The notes under the pieces were generated by a model that saw only the letters and a program-made list of their open reading frames with translations, had not been told where the DNA came from and did no database searches. The translations under genes and the position numbers were made by a program. 64,000 bases of DNA from Geothrix sp. GTDB taxonomy: Bacteria; Acidobacteriota; Holophagae; Holophagales; Holophagaceae. Below are positions 53,940 to 63,217 of this stretch, piece after piece; position 1 is the stretch's first letter, and each line of letters starts with the position of its first letter. The stretch covers positions 3,150,857-3,214,856 of the forward strand of contig NZ_CP126625.1 in assembly GCF_030219325.1 (NCBI RefSeq), in the 5' to 3' direction.

Positions 53940-55166
53940 ATGCCCTTGTTCGAACGCACCGTCGCCGACCGCTACCTGAAGACCCACCGCAAGGGGGCCT
54001 TCATCCGGACCATGGTGCGCTTCGCCCGGGGCGGCACCGCGGTGGGCGTGTTCGCCATGGTGGTGACCCTGGCCCTGATGACGGGGTTCCGTGAGGAGAT
54101 CCAGGCCACCCTCTTCAGCGCCACGGCCCACTTCACAGTGTTCCACCTGGCCGGCGACATCCCGGATACCGAGGGTGCCCTGAGGACCATCCGGGCCGTG
54201 CCCGGCGTGAAGGCCGCCTCGCCCATCCGCATGGAGAAGGGCCTGCTGCGCCGACCCGACAGCGAGATGCCCCCCGAGGCCGTCGTGGTGAAGGCGGTGG
54301 ACCCGGCCACCGCCCACGGCACCTCCAGCATCTTCGATTCCATCAAGCCACTGCCCATCGAGCAGCTGAAGGAGGGCGAGATCGTCCTCGGCAAGGAGCT
54401 GGCCCAGCGCATGAGCCTGCGGGTGGGCGACACGGTGGCCCTGGCCCTCTTCCGCCTGGAGCTGGGCCTCGGCGGCCAGCAGCCGAAGGTGGCCGCCTTC
54501 CGCGTGGCCGGCGTCTTCCACAGCCACATCGCGGAGTACGACAAGGCCTGGGCCTTCATCCACCTGGGCGATGCCATGCGGATTGCCAAGGCCGAGGGCC
54601 GCGCCGAGATGATCGAGGTCCGCGCCAGCGGCATCGACGCCATCGCCGAGGTGAAGCCCCGCGTGCTGGAGGCCCTGGGCTCCGCCTACCTGGCCACGGA
54701 CCTGCGCGAATCCAATCGGAGCCTCTTCGCCGCACTCATCATCGAGAAGTGGCTCTTCACCGCCGTTCTCAGCCTCCTCGTGCTGGTGGCGGCCTTCAAC
54801 ATCGTGGCCTCCCTGGTGCTGCTGGTGACCGAGAAGCGCCGCGACCTGGGCGTGCTGCTGGCCCTGGGGGCCACCCCCCGCCAGATCCAGCGGCTCTTCG
54901 AGCTCCAGGGCCTGCGCATCGGCGCCGTGGGCACGGCCTGGGGCCTGGGCCTCAGCGTGCCCCTCTGCCTCATCCTCGACCACTTCCGCCTCCTGAGGCT
55001 CCCCGCGGCGGTCTACGACTTCATCAGCTACCTGCCCTTCCGGCTCAAGGTGCTGGACATCGTGCTGGTGGCCGCCTTCCCCCTGGTGGTGTCCTGGCTG
55101 GCCGCGCGGTACCCCGCGAAGAAGGCCGCCGCTCTGGATCCCGTTGACGCGCTGAGGGCGGAATGA
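53940..55166 (+). CDS. LolC/LolE-type ABC transporter permease
   Basis: The protein has 408 residues. One membrane helix near the N-terminus (about 28-50) is followed by a large MacB-PCD periplasmic domain and three C-terminal helices of the FtsX family (AVLSLLVLVAAFNIVASLVLLV; VGTAWGLGLSVPLCLIL; VLDIVLVAAFPLVVSWL). The ending KKAAALDPVDALRAE is typical of lipoprotein-releasing permeases. With the ATPase downstream (4-bp overlap) it forms a LolCD-like complex that extracts lipoproteins from the inner membrane for transfer to the outer membrane. Only one permease is present, suggesting a homodimer. Confidence 0.9.
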   Translation: MPLFERTVADRYLKTHRKGAFIRTMVRFARGGTAVGVFAMVVTLALMTGFREEIQATLFSATAHFTVFHLAGDIPDTEGALRTIRAVPGVKAASPIRMEKGLLRRPDSEMPPEAVVVKAVDPATAHGTSSIFDSIKPLPIEQLKEGEIVLGKELAQRMSLRVGDTVALALFRLELGLGGQQPKVAAFRVAGVFHSHIAEYDKAWAFIHLGDAMRIAKAEGRAEMIEVRASGIDAIAEVKPRVLEALGSAYLATDLRESNRSLFAALIIEKWLFTAVLSLLVLVAAFNIVASLVLLVTEKRRDLGVLLALGATPRQIQRLFELQGLRIGAVGTAWGLGLSVPLCLILDHFRLLRLPAAVYDFISYLPFRLKVLDIVLVAAFPLVVSWLAARYPAKKAAALDPVDALRAE

Positions 55167-55813
55167 TCGGTCAGACGCTTTCCATCCACGGGCTGCACAA
55201 GACCTATCCAGGGAATGCCCACCCGGTCTTCGATGGTTTCTCGCTCGAAGTCGAAGCCGGCAGCCTCTGCGCCATCGTGGGCGTCTCCGGCGTGGGCAAG
55301 ACCACCCTGCTGAACTGCGTGGCGGGCCTGGATCACTGGGAGGACGGCCGCATCACCGTGGGCGACGCCCCCGTGCCCGAAGGCCCCGAGGCCCGGGCCC
55401 TCTACCGCCGCCGCTCCGTGGGCCTGGCCTTCCAGCAGCCCCATCTCCTGCCGGAGTTCACGGTGAGGGAGAACCTACGCATGCCCCTGCTCATCGAGGG
55501 CGACGTGCCCCCCGAGGCCGAGGCCTGGATCGGTCGGCTCCTGAGCACCGTGGGCCTGGGCGGCCTTGGCGAGCGCATGCCCGGCCAGCTCTCCGGCGGC
55601 GAGGCCGCCCGCGCGGGTCTCGCCCGGGCCCTGGTGCGAAAGCCGGCCCTGTGGCTGCTGGACGAGCCCACCGGCAACCTCGACCCCGCCACCGCGGAAG
55701 AAGTGTTCGGCTTCCTCCTGGGCCTCCACGCCGAGCTGCGCCCCACCACCCTCCTGGTCACCCACAACCCGGGCCTGGCCGAGCGCTGCATGCGGACCGT
55801 GCGGCTGGGCTAG
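55163..55813 (+). CDS. lolD: ABC transporter ATPase, LolD-like
   Basis: The protein has 216 residues. Walker A is GVSGVGKTTLLN, the signature is LSGGEAARAGLARAL (LSGGQ variant), Walker B is LWLLDEP and the switch His is in LVTHNP. The length and FQQPHLLPEFT Q-loop region fit the MacB/LolD/FtsE class. It powers the permease encoded just upstream. No LolA or LolB is in the window. Confidence 0.9.
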   Translation: MIGQTLSIHGLHKTYPGNAHPVFDGFSLEVEAGSLCAIVGVSGVGKTTLLNCVAGLDHWEDGRITVGDAPVPEGPEARALYRRRSVGLAFQQPHLLPEFTVRENLRMPLLIEGDVPPEAEAWIGRLLSTVGLGGLGERMPGQLSGGEAARAGLARALVRKPALWLLDEPTGNLDPATAEEVFGFLLGLHAELRPTTLLVTHNPGLAERCMRTVRLG

Positions 55814-56251
55814 TCAATCCAGTTCGGCTGGCGCGATCCCCTTGGCCCGCCGGTCCTCCAGCAGCTCACTGAGGATCACCGCCGCCGCCGCTGCGTCCAG
55901 CAGCAGCTTCCGCTTCTCGGGCTTGACGCCCCGCTCGCGCAGCAGCCGCTCGGCCTCGGCGCTGCTGAGGTGTTCGTTCACGAAGCGCAGGGGCAGGCCG
56001 GTGCGGGCCGCCAGGCTTTCGCCGAAGGCCCGCGCCGCCGGGGCCGTGGCGCTCTCGGCACCATCCTTGTGGCGGGGCAGGCCCACGCAGAGGGCCTGGA
56101 CGCCCTCCTCGCGGCAGAGGCGTGCCAGGCGGTCCAGCGTGCGCTCCTCCTCCTGGGGCCACACCTCGAAGGGCGAGGCCAGGATCTCCAGCTCGTCCGA
56201 GAAGGCGAGGCCGATCTTCTTCGTGCCATGATCGATGGAAAGCCAGCGCAT
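55814..56251 (-). CDS. ruvX: YqgF/RuvX RNase H-fold nuclease (Holliday junction resolvase-like)
   Basis: The protein has 145 residues. It opens LSIDHGTKKIGLAFSD, the family's first active-site strand, and carries VGLPRHKDG, FVNEHLSSAEAERLL and a DAAAAAVIL closing motif. Family members process the 5' end of pre-16S rRNA and/or Holliday junctions. The usual DYGxKRIG reads DHGTKKIG. It is convergent with lolD (adjacent stops) and divergent from the GMC oxidoreductase. Confidence 0.92.
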   Translation of the reverse strand: MRWLSIDHGTKKIGLAFSDELEILASPFEVWPQEEERTLDRLARLCREEGVQALCVGLPRHKDGAESATAPAARAFGESLAARTGLPLRFVNEHLSSAEAERLLRERGVKPEKRKLLLDAAAAAVILSELLEDRRAKGIAPAELD

Positions 56252-56292
56252 GCCATCAGCCTAGCGGGAACCCCTGCCGTCCAGGAGACACC

Positions 56293-57888
56293 GTGGAGTG
56301 GGACTACATCATCATCGGGTCGGGGTTCGGCGGCAGCGTCAGCGCCCTGCGGCTGGTGGAGAAGGGCTACAAGGTGCTGGTGCTGGAGAAGGGGCGCCGC
56401 CTCCAGGCTGGCGACTTCCCCAAAACGAACTGGAACCTGAAGCGCTTCTTCTGGCTGCCCCAAGTGGGCTTCCGCGGCCTGTTCAAGATGACCTTCCTGG
56501 GCCACGTCACGGCCCTGTCGGGCGTGGGCGTGGGGGGTGGCTCGCTGGTCTACGCCAACACCCTGCCCGTGCCCAAGGATCCCTTCTTCGAGGCCCCCTC
56601 CTGGGCCCACCTGGCGGACTGGAAGACCGAACTGGCGGCCCCCTACCAGCTGGTGCTCCGCATGCTCGGGGCCACCCGGAACCCCGCACTGACCTACCCG
56701 GACGAGGTGCTGAAGGCCGTGGGCCGGGAGATTGGCCGCGAGACCACCTTCGAGCACACGAACGTGGCGGTCTACTTCGGGAAGTCCGGCGAGACGGTGC
56801 GGGATCCCTTCTTCAACGGCGAGGGCCCGGACCGCACAGGCTGCACCCTCTGCGGGGGCTGCATGCTGGGCTGCAACCACGGCGCGAAGAACACCCTGGA
56901 TCGCAACTACCTCTACCTCGCCGAAAAGCTTGGCCTGAAAATCGAGGCCGACACCGAAGTCACCTGGGTGAAGCCGGTGGACGGCGGCTACGAGGTGGAG
57001 GCTCGCCAGGGCACCTGGGCGCTCCCGGCCCTGAACCGGAAGCAGACCTACCTGGCGAAGAACGTGATCTTCGCCGGCGGCGTGCTGGGCACGGTGCCCC
57101 TGTTGCTGAAGCTCAAGGAGGCGGCCGCGGGCCTGCCGGCCCTGTCTGACCGCGTGGGCGACTTCGTGCGCACCAACTCCGAGGTGCTGGTCGGCGTCGT
57201 CACCCAGCGCCGGGACCAGGATCTGTCCAAGGGCATCGCCATCGGCTCGATCCTGCACACGGACGAGCATTCCCACTTGGAACCCGTACGCTACTCCGCA
57301 GGCGCGGGCTTCTTCCGCACCCTCATGCTGCCCATGGCCCCCGGCGACACGCTCTTCCAGCGCTTCGCCAACGCCCTCGGCCTGGTGCTGCGGCACCCCA
57401 TCCGGACCCTGCGCACCTACTTCGTGTCCGACTGGGCGAAGTTCACCATGATCCTGCTCTACATGCGCACCGTGGACGGCCACATCAAGATGCGGCTGGG
57501 CCGGGGCTTCCGCACGGGGTTCCTGCGCGGCGCCGTGACTGAGCCGGGCGATGGACCCCCAGCCAAGGCCTGGGCGCCTGAAGCCACGGACCTCTCCGAG
57601 CGCGTCGCCAGGCGGCTCGATGGCTACCCCACCAGCCTGCTCACGGAGACGCTGCTGGGCATCCCCACCACGGCCCACATCCTGGGCGGGGCGCCCATGG
57701 GCGATTCCCCGGAAACCGGCGCCATCGACCACCGCCACCGCCTCTTCGGGTATGAAGGAGTCTTCGTCATCGACGGCGCCGCCATCTCCGCCAACCCCGG
57801 GGTGAATCCCTCGCTCACCATCGCGGCCCTGGCCGAGCGCGCCATGACCTTCATCCCGCCCAAGCGGGAGCTGGAGCCGACCGCCTGA
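56293..57888 (+). CDS. GMC-family FAD oxidoreductase (cholesterol-oxidase-like)
   Basis: The protein has 531 residues from a GTG start with AGGAG 5 bases upstream. It begins DYIIIGSGFGGSVSALRL, the FAD-binding dinucleotide fold, followed by SGVGVGGGSLVYANTLP. A cysteine cluster, C184-TL-C187-GG-C190-MLG-C194 followed by NHGAKNTLDRNYL, is a known feature of this branch and might bind metal or a redox centre. The C-terminal FVIDGAAISANPGVNPSLTI contains the conserved GMC ending. It oxidises an alcohol, possibly a sterol or hydroxylated lipid; the true substrate is unknown. No signal peptide is present. Confidence 0.88.
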   Translation: MEWDYIIIGSGFGGSVSALRLVEKGYKVLVLEKGRRLQAGDFPKTNWNLKRFFWLPQVGFRGLFKMTFLGHVTALSGVGVGGGSLVYANTLPVPKDPFFEAPSWAHLADWKTELAAPYQLVLRMLGATRNPALTYPDEVLKAVGREIGRETTFEHTNVAVYFGKSGETVRDPFFNGEGPDRTGCTLCGGCMLGCNHGAKNTLDRNYLYLAEKLGLKIEADTEVTWVKPVDGGYEVEARQGTWALPALNRKQTYLAKNVIFAGGVLGTVPLLLKLKEAAAGLPALSDRVGDFVRTNSEVLVGVVTQRRDQDLSKGIAIGSILHTDEHSHLEPVRYSAGAGFFRTLMLPMAPGDTLFQRFANALGLVLRHPIRTLRTYFVSDWAKFTMILLYMRTVDGHIKMRLGRGFRTGFLRGAVTEPGDGPPAKAWAPEATDLSERVARRLDGYPTSLLTETLLGIPTTAHILGGAPMGDSPETGAIDHRHRLFGYEGVFVIDGAAISANPGVNPSLTIAALAERAMTFIPPKRELEPTA

Positions 57889-57921
57889 GGTCCAAGCCTG
57901 CGCACTTCAGGACGCGACGGC

Positions 57922-58857
57922 CTACTCTTCCTCGGGTGCCACCACGGGGAAGCGCGATCTCATCACCAGCTTGGGCCGGCGGTCCACCGTGAAAAGGCCC
58001 CAGTGCTTCTCCGGCTCGAGGGGATCGGCGGAACCCTTCCATGGCTCATCGAAGGCCTCGAAGACAAAGATGAGAATGCCCGCGGCCCGCGCCCAGGCCA
58101 GGAGGTCTCCACAGTAGATGGCCTGCAGCTCCTCCGAGGCATTCTCGGGGTGGATGCCGCGTCCGTTGGCATTCGTGGCCCAGCCAGCCTCGGTGATCAC
58201 CACCGGCTTGTCGGGGTAGCACCTCGCCACACTGGCGTAGTTGTCCTGGGTGTAGCGGAGTGCCTCGTGCACCTGCTTGTACTCCCAGACCGGGTAGGTG
58301 TGGAGCGAGATGAAATCCAGTTCCCCGCCCACCTGTCGCAGCTGATGCTGCCAGGGCACGTAGTTCTCGCAGATGGTCACCGGCTGGTGGACCCGGCTTT
58401 TCACTCGACGAACCAGCTCGCCTAGGCGATCGACGGGCACGAGATGGTCGGTCCACTCGACGGTCGCCTCGTTGCCCACGGCCACAGCGAAGACCAGGTC
58501 CTCGAACTGCCGGGCAAGGGCCACGAGCCGCTCGACCTCGGCGTCGTTCTCGGCATGGCTGGCCCTGAGGGCCGATTCGGTGTAGGTCGTACCCCAGGGG
58601 CAGGCCGGATTGTTCACCTCGGCACCGATGTGGGCGCCAAGCAAGATCCGGAAGCTAAGGCCAGCTTCACGGATGACTTCCAGAACCCGCTCCGCATGGG
58701 GACCGCTGTCGTACAGCCGCAGCAGCTGCCAGTGGCCCGCCAGGAGACGCAGGTCCTCCAGGATCTCCGCTTTCGAGGGATAAATTCGGTCCCCTGGGCT
58801 CTGGCCCCGCCGGTAGCCTGAGTAGCAGATGGCGTTGCCGGTGGGCAGGTTCAGCAT
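57922..58857 (-). CDS. Glycoside hydrolase family 17-like protein (beta-1,3-glucanase fold)
   Basis: The protein has 311 residues with a TIM-barrel pattern. AVAVGNEATVEW holds the general acid Glu after Asn (the NE pair of clan GH-A), and PVVITEAGWAT holds the nucleophile Glu. LLRLYDSGPHAERVLEVI is the usual second-strand region of GH17. These enzymes cleave or transfer beta-1,3-glucan chains. No signal peptide is visible, so it should be cytoplasmic. It is the last gene of a four-gene run, 18 bp after a second GH17-like gene. Exact specificity is not readable. Confidence 0.8.
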   Translation of the reverse strand: MLNLPTGNAICYSGYRRGQSPGDRIYPSKAEILEDLRLLAGHWQLLRLYDSGPHAERVLEVIREAGLSFRILLGAHIGAEVNNPACPWGTTYTESALRASHAENDAEVERLVALARQFEDLVFAVAVGNEATVEWTDHLVPVDRLGELVRRVKSRVHQPVTICENYVPWQHQLRQVGGELDFISLHTYPVWEYKQVHEALRYTQDNYASVARCYPDKPVVITEAGWATNANGRGIHPENASEELQAIYCGDLLAWARAAGILIFVFEAFDEPWKGSADPLEPEKHWGLFTVDRRPKLVMRSRFPVVAPEEE

Positions 58858-58875
58858 GGGCGAGAGTCCACGGGT

Positions 58876-59835
58876 CTACGCATACTTCGGCCGACCGTCC
58901 TTGTCCCAGAGCCCCCAGTAGGCCCCCACATCCCCCTCGTCGCCGATCTTCCAGGCCTCATCGAAGGCGGCGAAGTAGAAGACGGGAACGTCCTCCTCCC
59001 GGCTCCAACGGCAGGTGTCGATGAAGTAGCGCAGGGCTCCCTCCACCGACGGCACCGAGCCGTGGAACGCCTGCCCGGTATTGGGCCAGCCGGTCTCGCT
59101 GACGATGACCCGCTTGCCCCCGGCCACGGCGAGGGTCCGCTGGTGCATGCTCTGCATGTAGGCGATGGCCTGCTCCCGGGGACAGCCTTCCCAGAAGGGA
59201 TAGCAGTTGGTCATGAGGACATCGCAGGCGGCCGTGATGCTGGGGTGCTTCTCGAAGAGGTAGTAGGCATCCACGTAGCCCACCGGCACACCAGGCACTG
59301 CCGCCTTGGCCCGCTGGAGGTAGTCCAGCAGCTCGTCCTCGGCCAGGTCCTCCCGCAGGAGCACCTCATTGCCGATGGCCAGGAGGTCGGCATGCCCGGC
59401 GCGGGCGACCTCGATGGCGGCGGCGAGTTCCGCTTCGTTGTCGTCCCGGTTGGTCCCGAGCCAGGCGCCCACGAGGGTCTTCAGGCCCAGCCCGTGGGCG
59501 AGCCGCGGGGTATGCTGGTGCCCCTCGGTGCAGGAGAAGGTGCGGATCCAGCGGGTGTAGGGGCGGATGATCTCCAGCCGCTCCAGGATCTGCGCCTCGG
59601 TGACGATAGATCCCGGCGCCTGCCCTTCCACGTAGGGACTGAAGCAGAGGCCATGAATGCCTGCCTGGAGGGTCTGGCGGAAGGCTTCCGTCAGATGGGC
59701 CAGCTCCTGGGGTGCGGGGACGGCAGGGGGCGGCGGAAGGGGGGCGCCACCCGCTTCCAGGAGGAAGCCCTCGGCGCCTTCCGGCTGGGCGGCATGGTGG
59801 GCCCCTGCGGGCTCATCCTGTCTGGGCTTGGACAT
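58876..59835 (-). CDS. Glycoside hydrolase family 17-like protein (second copy)
   Basis: The protein has 319 residues. After an unstructured N-terminal ~45 residues (PLPPPPAVPAPQE) the barrel begins IHGLCFSPYVEGQ. It has LLAIGNEVLLRED for the acid Glu and RVIVSETGWPNTG for the nucleophile, as in yeast-type GH17 exo-glucanases. AAFDEAWK near the end matches FEAFDEPWK of the neighbour, so the two are diverged paralogues. No signal peptide is present. GGAG lies 6 bases before the start. The 84-residue unknown gene lies 18 bp upstream. Confidence 0.82.
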   Translation of the reverse strand: MSKPRQDEPAGAHHAAQPEGAEGFLLEAGGAPLPPPPAVPAPQELAHLTEAFRQTLQAGIHGLCFSPYVEGQAPGSIVTEAQILERLEIIRPYTRWIRTFSCTEGHQHTPRLAHGLGLKTLVGAWLGTNRDDNEAELAAAIEVARAGHADLLAIGNEVLLREDLAEDELLDYLQRAKAAVPGVPVGYVDAYYLFEKHPSITAACDVLMTNCYPFWEGCPREQAIAYMQSMHQRTLAVAGGKRVIVSETGWPNTGQAFHGSVPSVEGALRYFIDTCRWSREEDVPVFYFAAFDEAWKIGDEGDVGAYWGLWDKDGRPKYA

Positions 59836-59853
59836 GGCGTGACTCCCGGAAGC

Positions 59854-60108
59854 TCAGTCGCCCTGGGTCGCCTTCGGCACCCTGGCCCTGGATCTCCCCC
59901 GCGCGGAGCCGCCCGGCACCAGGGAGACCACGAGCGTGCCCTTGGCGATCTCGGCACGGAGGGCCGTGGCGAAATCGGGTGGCAGGGTCTCCAGGTAGGT
60001 CTCCAGGGTCCAGGGCTCTGCCCCCTGGGCCGGGCCAGGCTCGGGGGGGACGTGGTGCTGGATGGACAGTTCCATGACCTGCCGGACCGTCCTGAGTTTC
60101 TTGGTCAT
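59854..60108 (-). CDS. Small protein of unknown function in the GH17 operon
   Basis: The protein has 84 residues. GGAG lies 7 bases before the ATG. The N-terminal part is basic and helical (TKKLRTVRQVMELSIQHH); the middle WTLETYLETLPPDFATALRAEI is amphipathic; the C-terminal ~20 residues are Arg/Gly-rich (SARGRSRARVPK). No signal peptide, membrane segment or known family is seen. It sits between the repeat lipoprotein gene (52 bp upstream) and the first GH17-like gene (18 bp downstream). Confidence 0.65.
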   Translation of the reverse strand: MTKKLRTVRQVMELSIQHHVPPEPGPAQGAEPWTLETYLETLPPDFATALRAEIAKGTLVVSLVPGGSARGRSRARVPKATQGD

Positions 60109-60160
60109 CGCTAGGCTCCACCGCGGCTGGTCGGATGACTCCGACCAGGGGAGTCCACCC

Positions 60161-62780
60161 TCAAGGAAGGAAGGTGATGTCGTCGAGGTAGTAGGTCTTG
60201 GCAGCCCCGGCCGCGGCCCCCGTGGTTCCGAAGTTGAAGAAGATCGAGAGCTTGTTGTAGGTGAACGCGAGGTTGAGGGCGGCGGTGCCGGTGGCCTGGT
60301 TGGCGAAGTTGAAGGTCAGGGTCTGCCAGCCGGCAGCCGTGGTGACCGTGGCCTCCGTTTCACAGGTATGAGTGACGTCTGCGGCATCCTCGACCTTGAC
60401 GCGCACCTGGATCCCCGCATCCGGCGACCACACGCGCGCCGAGATCTGCTTCCTGGTCGCACTGAAGGGCAGCGTCGGGATCGAGTTGTTCGCGCCGGTG
60501 GACACCGTGGTGCCCGCCCACAGCTCGGCCGTGGCGGACTTCACGACCTTGGCGACCTTGTTGCTGCCACCGGCCGGATCGGTCACCACGGTGGAATCCT
60601 CCGCGCCGCCGAAGCCCGTCAGGGTGTAGGTGAGGGCGGCGTCGTCGAAGGTGATGGGACTATAGCTGGCTCCGCCAGCACCCCCGCTGCCAGTCCCACC
60701 GATGAAGGTCACGTCGTCGCAGTAGTAGGTCCTGGCCGAGCCCACGGTGACCCCGGCGGTGCCGAAATCGAAGAAGATCGAAACCTTGTTGTAGGTCTTG
60801 GTCACGTCCAGGGCCGCAGTGCCCGTGGCCGGGCTGGCGAAGTCGAAGGTCAGGGTCTCCCAGGCATTGGCCACGGTGGTGGTCGCCTCCGTCTCGCAGG
60901 TGATGGTGTTGTTCGAGGCGTCCTCCACCTTCAGCCGAATCTTGATGCCCACGACAGGGGAATAGGTCCGCACGGTCATCCGGGTGTTGGCGGCATCGAA
61001 GGGGAGCTTGCCGACGGACTGGTTGGCCCCGGTAGACAGGGTGGTCCCCGCCCAGGTCTCGGCCGTGGCCGACTTCACCACCTTGGCGACCTGGTTGGCC
61101 GCACCACTCGGATCCGCCGCGAGGGTGGAGTCTTCGGCACCGCCGAAGCCCGTGAGCGTGTAGGTCGTGGCACCGGTCTCGAAGGTCAGGGTGCTGAACG
61201 CCAGCGCCCCGCCGCCGCCCGAGCCTGTTCCGCCGATGAAGGCCAGGTCATCCAGGTAGAAGGTCTGGGCCCCCGCCGTGGCTCCGGCCGTCCCGAAGTT
61301 GAAGAAGACGGAGACCTTGTTGAAGGTCTTGCTGACATCCAGGGCCGCGGTGCCCGTGGCCGGGCTGGCGAAGTCGAAGGTCAGCGTCTCCCAGGCATTG
61401 GCCACCGTGGTGGTCGCCTCCGTCTCGCAGGTGATCGTGTTGTTCGCGGCATCCTCGACCTTCAGGCGGACCTTGATGCCGATGGCCGGCACATAGACGC
61501 GCGCCGTCATCCGAGTATTGGCGGCATCGAAGGGGAACTTCCCGACGGACTGGTTCGCGCCTGTGGAGATGGTCGTGCCCGCCCAGGTCTCGGCGGTGGC
61601 GGACCGGTTGACCTTCACCACCTTGTTGGTGCCACCGGTGGGATCAACCACCACCGTGGAATCCTCCGCCCCGCCAAACCCGGTCAGGGTGTAGGTCAGG
61701 GCGCTGTCATCGAAGGTGAGGGTGCTGAAGCCCACCGCGCTGCCGCCGGCGCTCATCGCCACATCATCGAAGTAGAAGGTCTGGGCACCCGCGGTGGCGC
61801 CCGCCGTTCCGAAGTTGAAGAAGACCGAGACCTTGTCGTAGGTCTTGCTGACATCCAGGGCTGCGGTGCCCGTCGCGGGACTGCTGAAGTCGAAGGTCAG
61901 GGTCTCCCAGGCGTTGGCCACCGTGGTGGTCGCCTCGGTCTCGCAGGTGATGGTGTTGTTGGCGGCATCCTCCACCTTCAGGCGGACCTTGAGGCCCGTG
62001 GCGGGAGCGTAGACCCGCAGGGACATCCGCGTGTGGGTGGCATCCAGGGGGATCTTCCCTACGGACTGGTTCGCGCCGGTGGAGACGGTGGTACCGGCCC
62101 AGGTCTCGGCCGTGGCGGACCGGTTGACCTTGCCCACCTTGTTGGAACCCCCGGCCGGATCGGTCACCACGGTGGAGTCCTCGGCGCCACCGAAGCCCGT
62201 CAGGGTGTAGGTCAGGGCGGCGTCATCGAAGGTGATGGCACTGAACCCCGTGGCACCACCGCCACCGCCCGTCCCGCCAATGAACGCCACATCATCGAAG
62301 TAGTAGGTCTTGGCGCCGGCCGTGGCTCCGCTCACGCCGAAGTTGAAGAAGATGGTCGCCTTGTCGTAGCTGCTGGCCACGTTCAGGGCAGTGGTTCCCG
62401 TCGCCTGGTGGGCAAAGTCAAAGGTCAGGGTCTCCCAGGTGTTGGACACCGTGGTCACGGCCTCGGTCTCCACCGAAGTGGCGGGGGTGGTGTGGTCCTC
62501 GACCTTGAGCCGGACGGGAATGCCTGCATTGGGGGAATAGACCCGCACGGTCATCCGGGTGTTGGCCGCATCGAAGGGGATCTTCGCAGCGAAGCCAAGG
62601 GTGCCATCGGCCGTCAGGGTGGTGCCGGCCCAGGTCTCGGCCGTGGCAGACTTGACGACCTTGGCCACCTGGTTGGTGCCGCCTGCGGGATCCAGGACGA
62701 TGCTGGAGTCGTCGGCGCCCCCAAACCCGAGCAGGCCGTAGTTCACGGTGGCCGAGTCGAACGTGACCGGCAGGCTCATC
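60161..62780 (-). repeat. Five tandem ~530-bp repeats in the lipoprotein gene
   Basis: Approximate units are 60161-60665, 60665-61210, 61210-61735, 61735-62255 and 62255-62780. Units 2 to 4 (on + coordinates) share long identical DNA stretches, e.g. around GTCTCCCAGGCATTGGCCAC. The unit nearest the N-terminus is the most diverged. Confidence 0.85.
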
Positions 62781-63217
62781 TGGGTCAGCACCACCGGGCG
62801 GGTATCGAAAGCCTGGGTGACACTGGCGCCGCTGGTGTTGGCTACGCCGGCGGCGCTGTGGAACGCGCCCGCAGCCACGCTGACGGTCAGGGTCCCGACC
62901 GAATTAGCGGGGGGAGTGACCACCAGGGTGTACTGGTTGGCCGAGACTTTGGTCGTGCTGGCAGCCCCCGTGCCGCTGGTGACCGTCACGGCCGAGGCCG
63001 GGAAGCTGCTCACGGGTTGGCTGAAGGTGAACATGAAAGTCACGGGGCCTTTGGCTGCGGTGCCGCTGGTCCCCCCGATGACCACGGCCGGCGCCGGGTT
63101 GTAGGTCTGGACGGGGGCGGGGTGAGTGGCCTTGCCGCCGCAGCTGGTCAGCAGGATCAACGGGGCTGCCAGGAGCGCCAGCGGAACCAGGAATCCTCGC
63201 AGTCGACGGCGTGTCAT
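60161..63217 (-). CDS. Lipoprotein with five glycan-binding-like repeats
   Basis: The protein has 1018 residues. The ATG has GAGGAG 5 bases upstream. The lipobox is LILLTSC. An Ig-like domain of the SbsA/BIG type (about 40-145: GPVTFMFTFSQPVSSFPASAVTV) is followed by five repeats of 170-180 residues of the form FDDxxLTYTLTGFGGAEDST ... SATAETWAGTT ... TRMTVRVYSP ... VRLKVEDA ... WETLTFDF ... FFNFGTxGATAGAxTYYxDDV. Domains of this form are found with beta-glucan (laminarin)-active enzymes, which fits the GH17-like genes downstream. It probably displays glycan-binding modules on the cell surface; the ligand is inferred. Confidence 0.8.
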   Translation of the reverse strand: MTRRRLRGFLVPLALLAAPLILLTSCGGKATHPAPVQTYNPAPAVVIGGTSGTAAKGPVTFMFTFSQPVSSFPASAVTVTSGTGAASTTKVSANQYTLVVTPPANSVGTLTVSVAAGAFHSAAGVANTSGASVTQAFDTRPVVLTQMSLPVTFDSATVNYGLLGFGGADDSSIVLDPAGGTNQVAKVVKSATAETWAGTTLTADGTLGFAAKIPFDAANTRMTVRVYSPNAGIPVRLKVEDHTTPATSVETEAVTTVSNTWETLTFDFAHQATGTTALNVASSYDKATIFFNFGVSGATAGAKTYYFDDVAFIGGTGGGGGATGFSAITFDDAALTYTLTGFGGAEDSTVVTDPAGGSNKVGKVNRSATAETWAGTTVSTGANQSVGKIPLDATHTRMSLRVYAPATGLKVRLKVEDAANNTITCETEATTTVANAWETLTFDFSSPATGTAALDVSKTYDKVSVFFNFGTAGATAGAQTFYFDDVAMSAGGSAVGFSTLTFDDSALTYTLTGFGGAEDSTVVVDPTGGTNKVVKVNRSATAETWAGTTISTGANQSVGKFPFDAANTRMTARVYVPAIGIKVRLKVEDAANNTITCETEATTTVANAWETLTFDFASPATGTAALDVSKTFNKVSVFFNFGTAGATAGAQTFYLDDLAFIGGTGSGGGGALAFSTLTFETGATTYTLTGFGGAEDSTLAADPSGAANQVAKVVKSATAETWAGTTLSTGANQSVGKLPFDAANTRMTVRTYSPVVGIKIRLKVEDASNNTITCETEATTTVANAWETLTFDFASPATGTAALDVTKTYNKVSIFFDFGTAGVTVGSARTYYCDDVTFIGGTGSGGAGGASYSPITFDDAALTYTLTGFGGAEDSTVVTDPAGGSNKVAKVVKSATAELWAGTTVSTGANNSIPTLPFSATRKQISARVWSPDAGIQVRVKVEDAADVTHTCETEATVTTAAGWQTLTFNFANQATGTAALNLAFTYNKLSIFFNFGTTGAAAGAAKTYYLDDITFLP

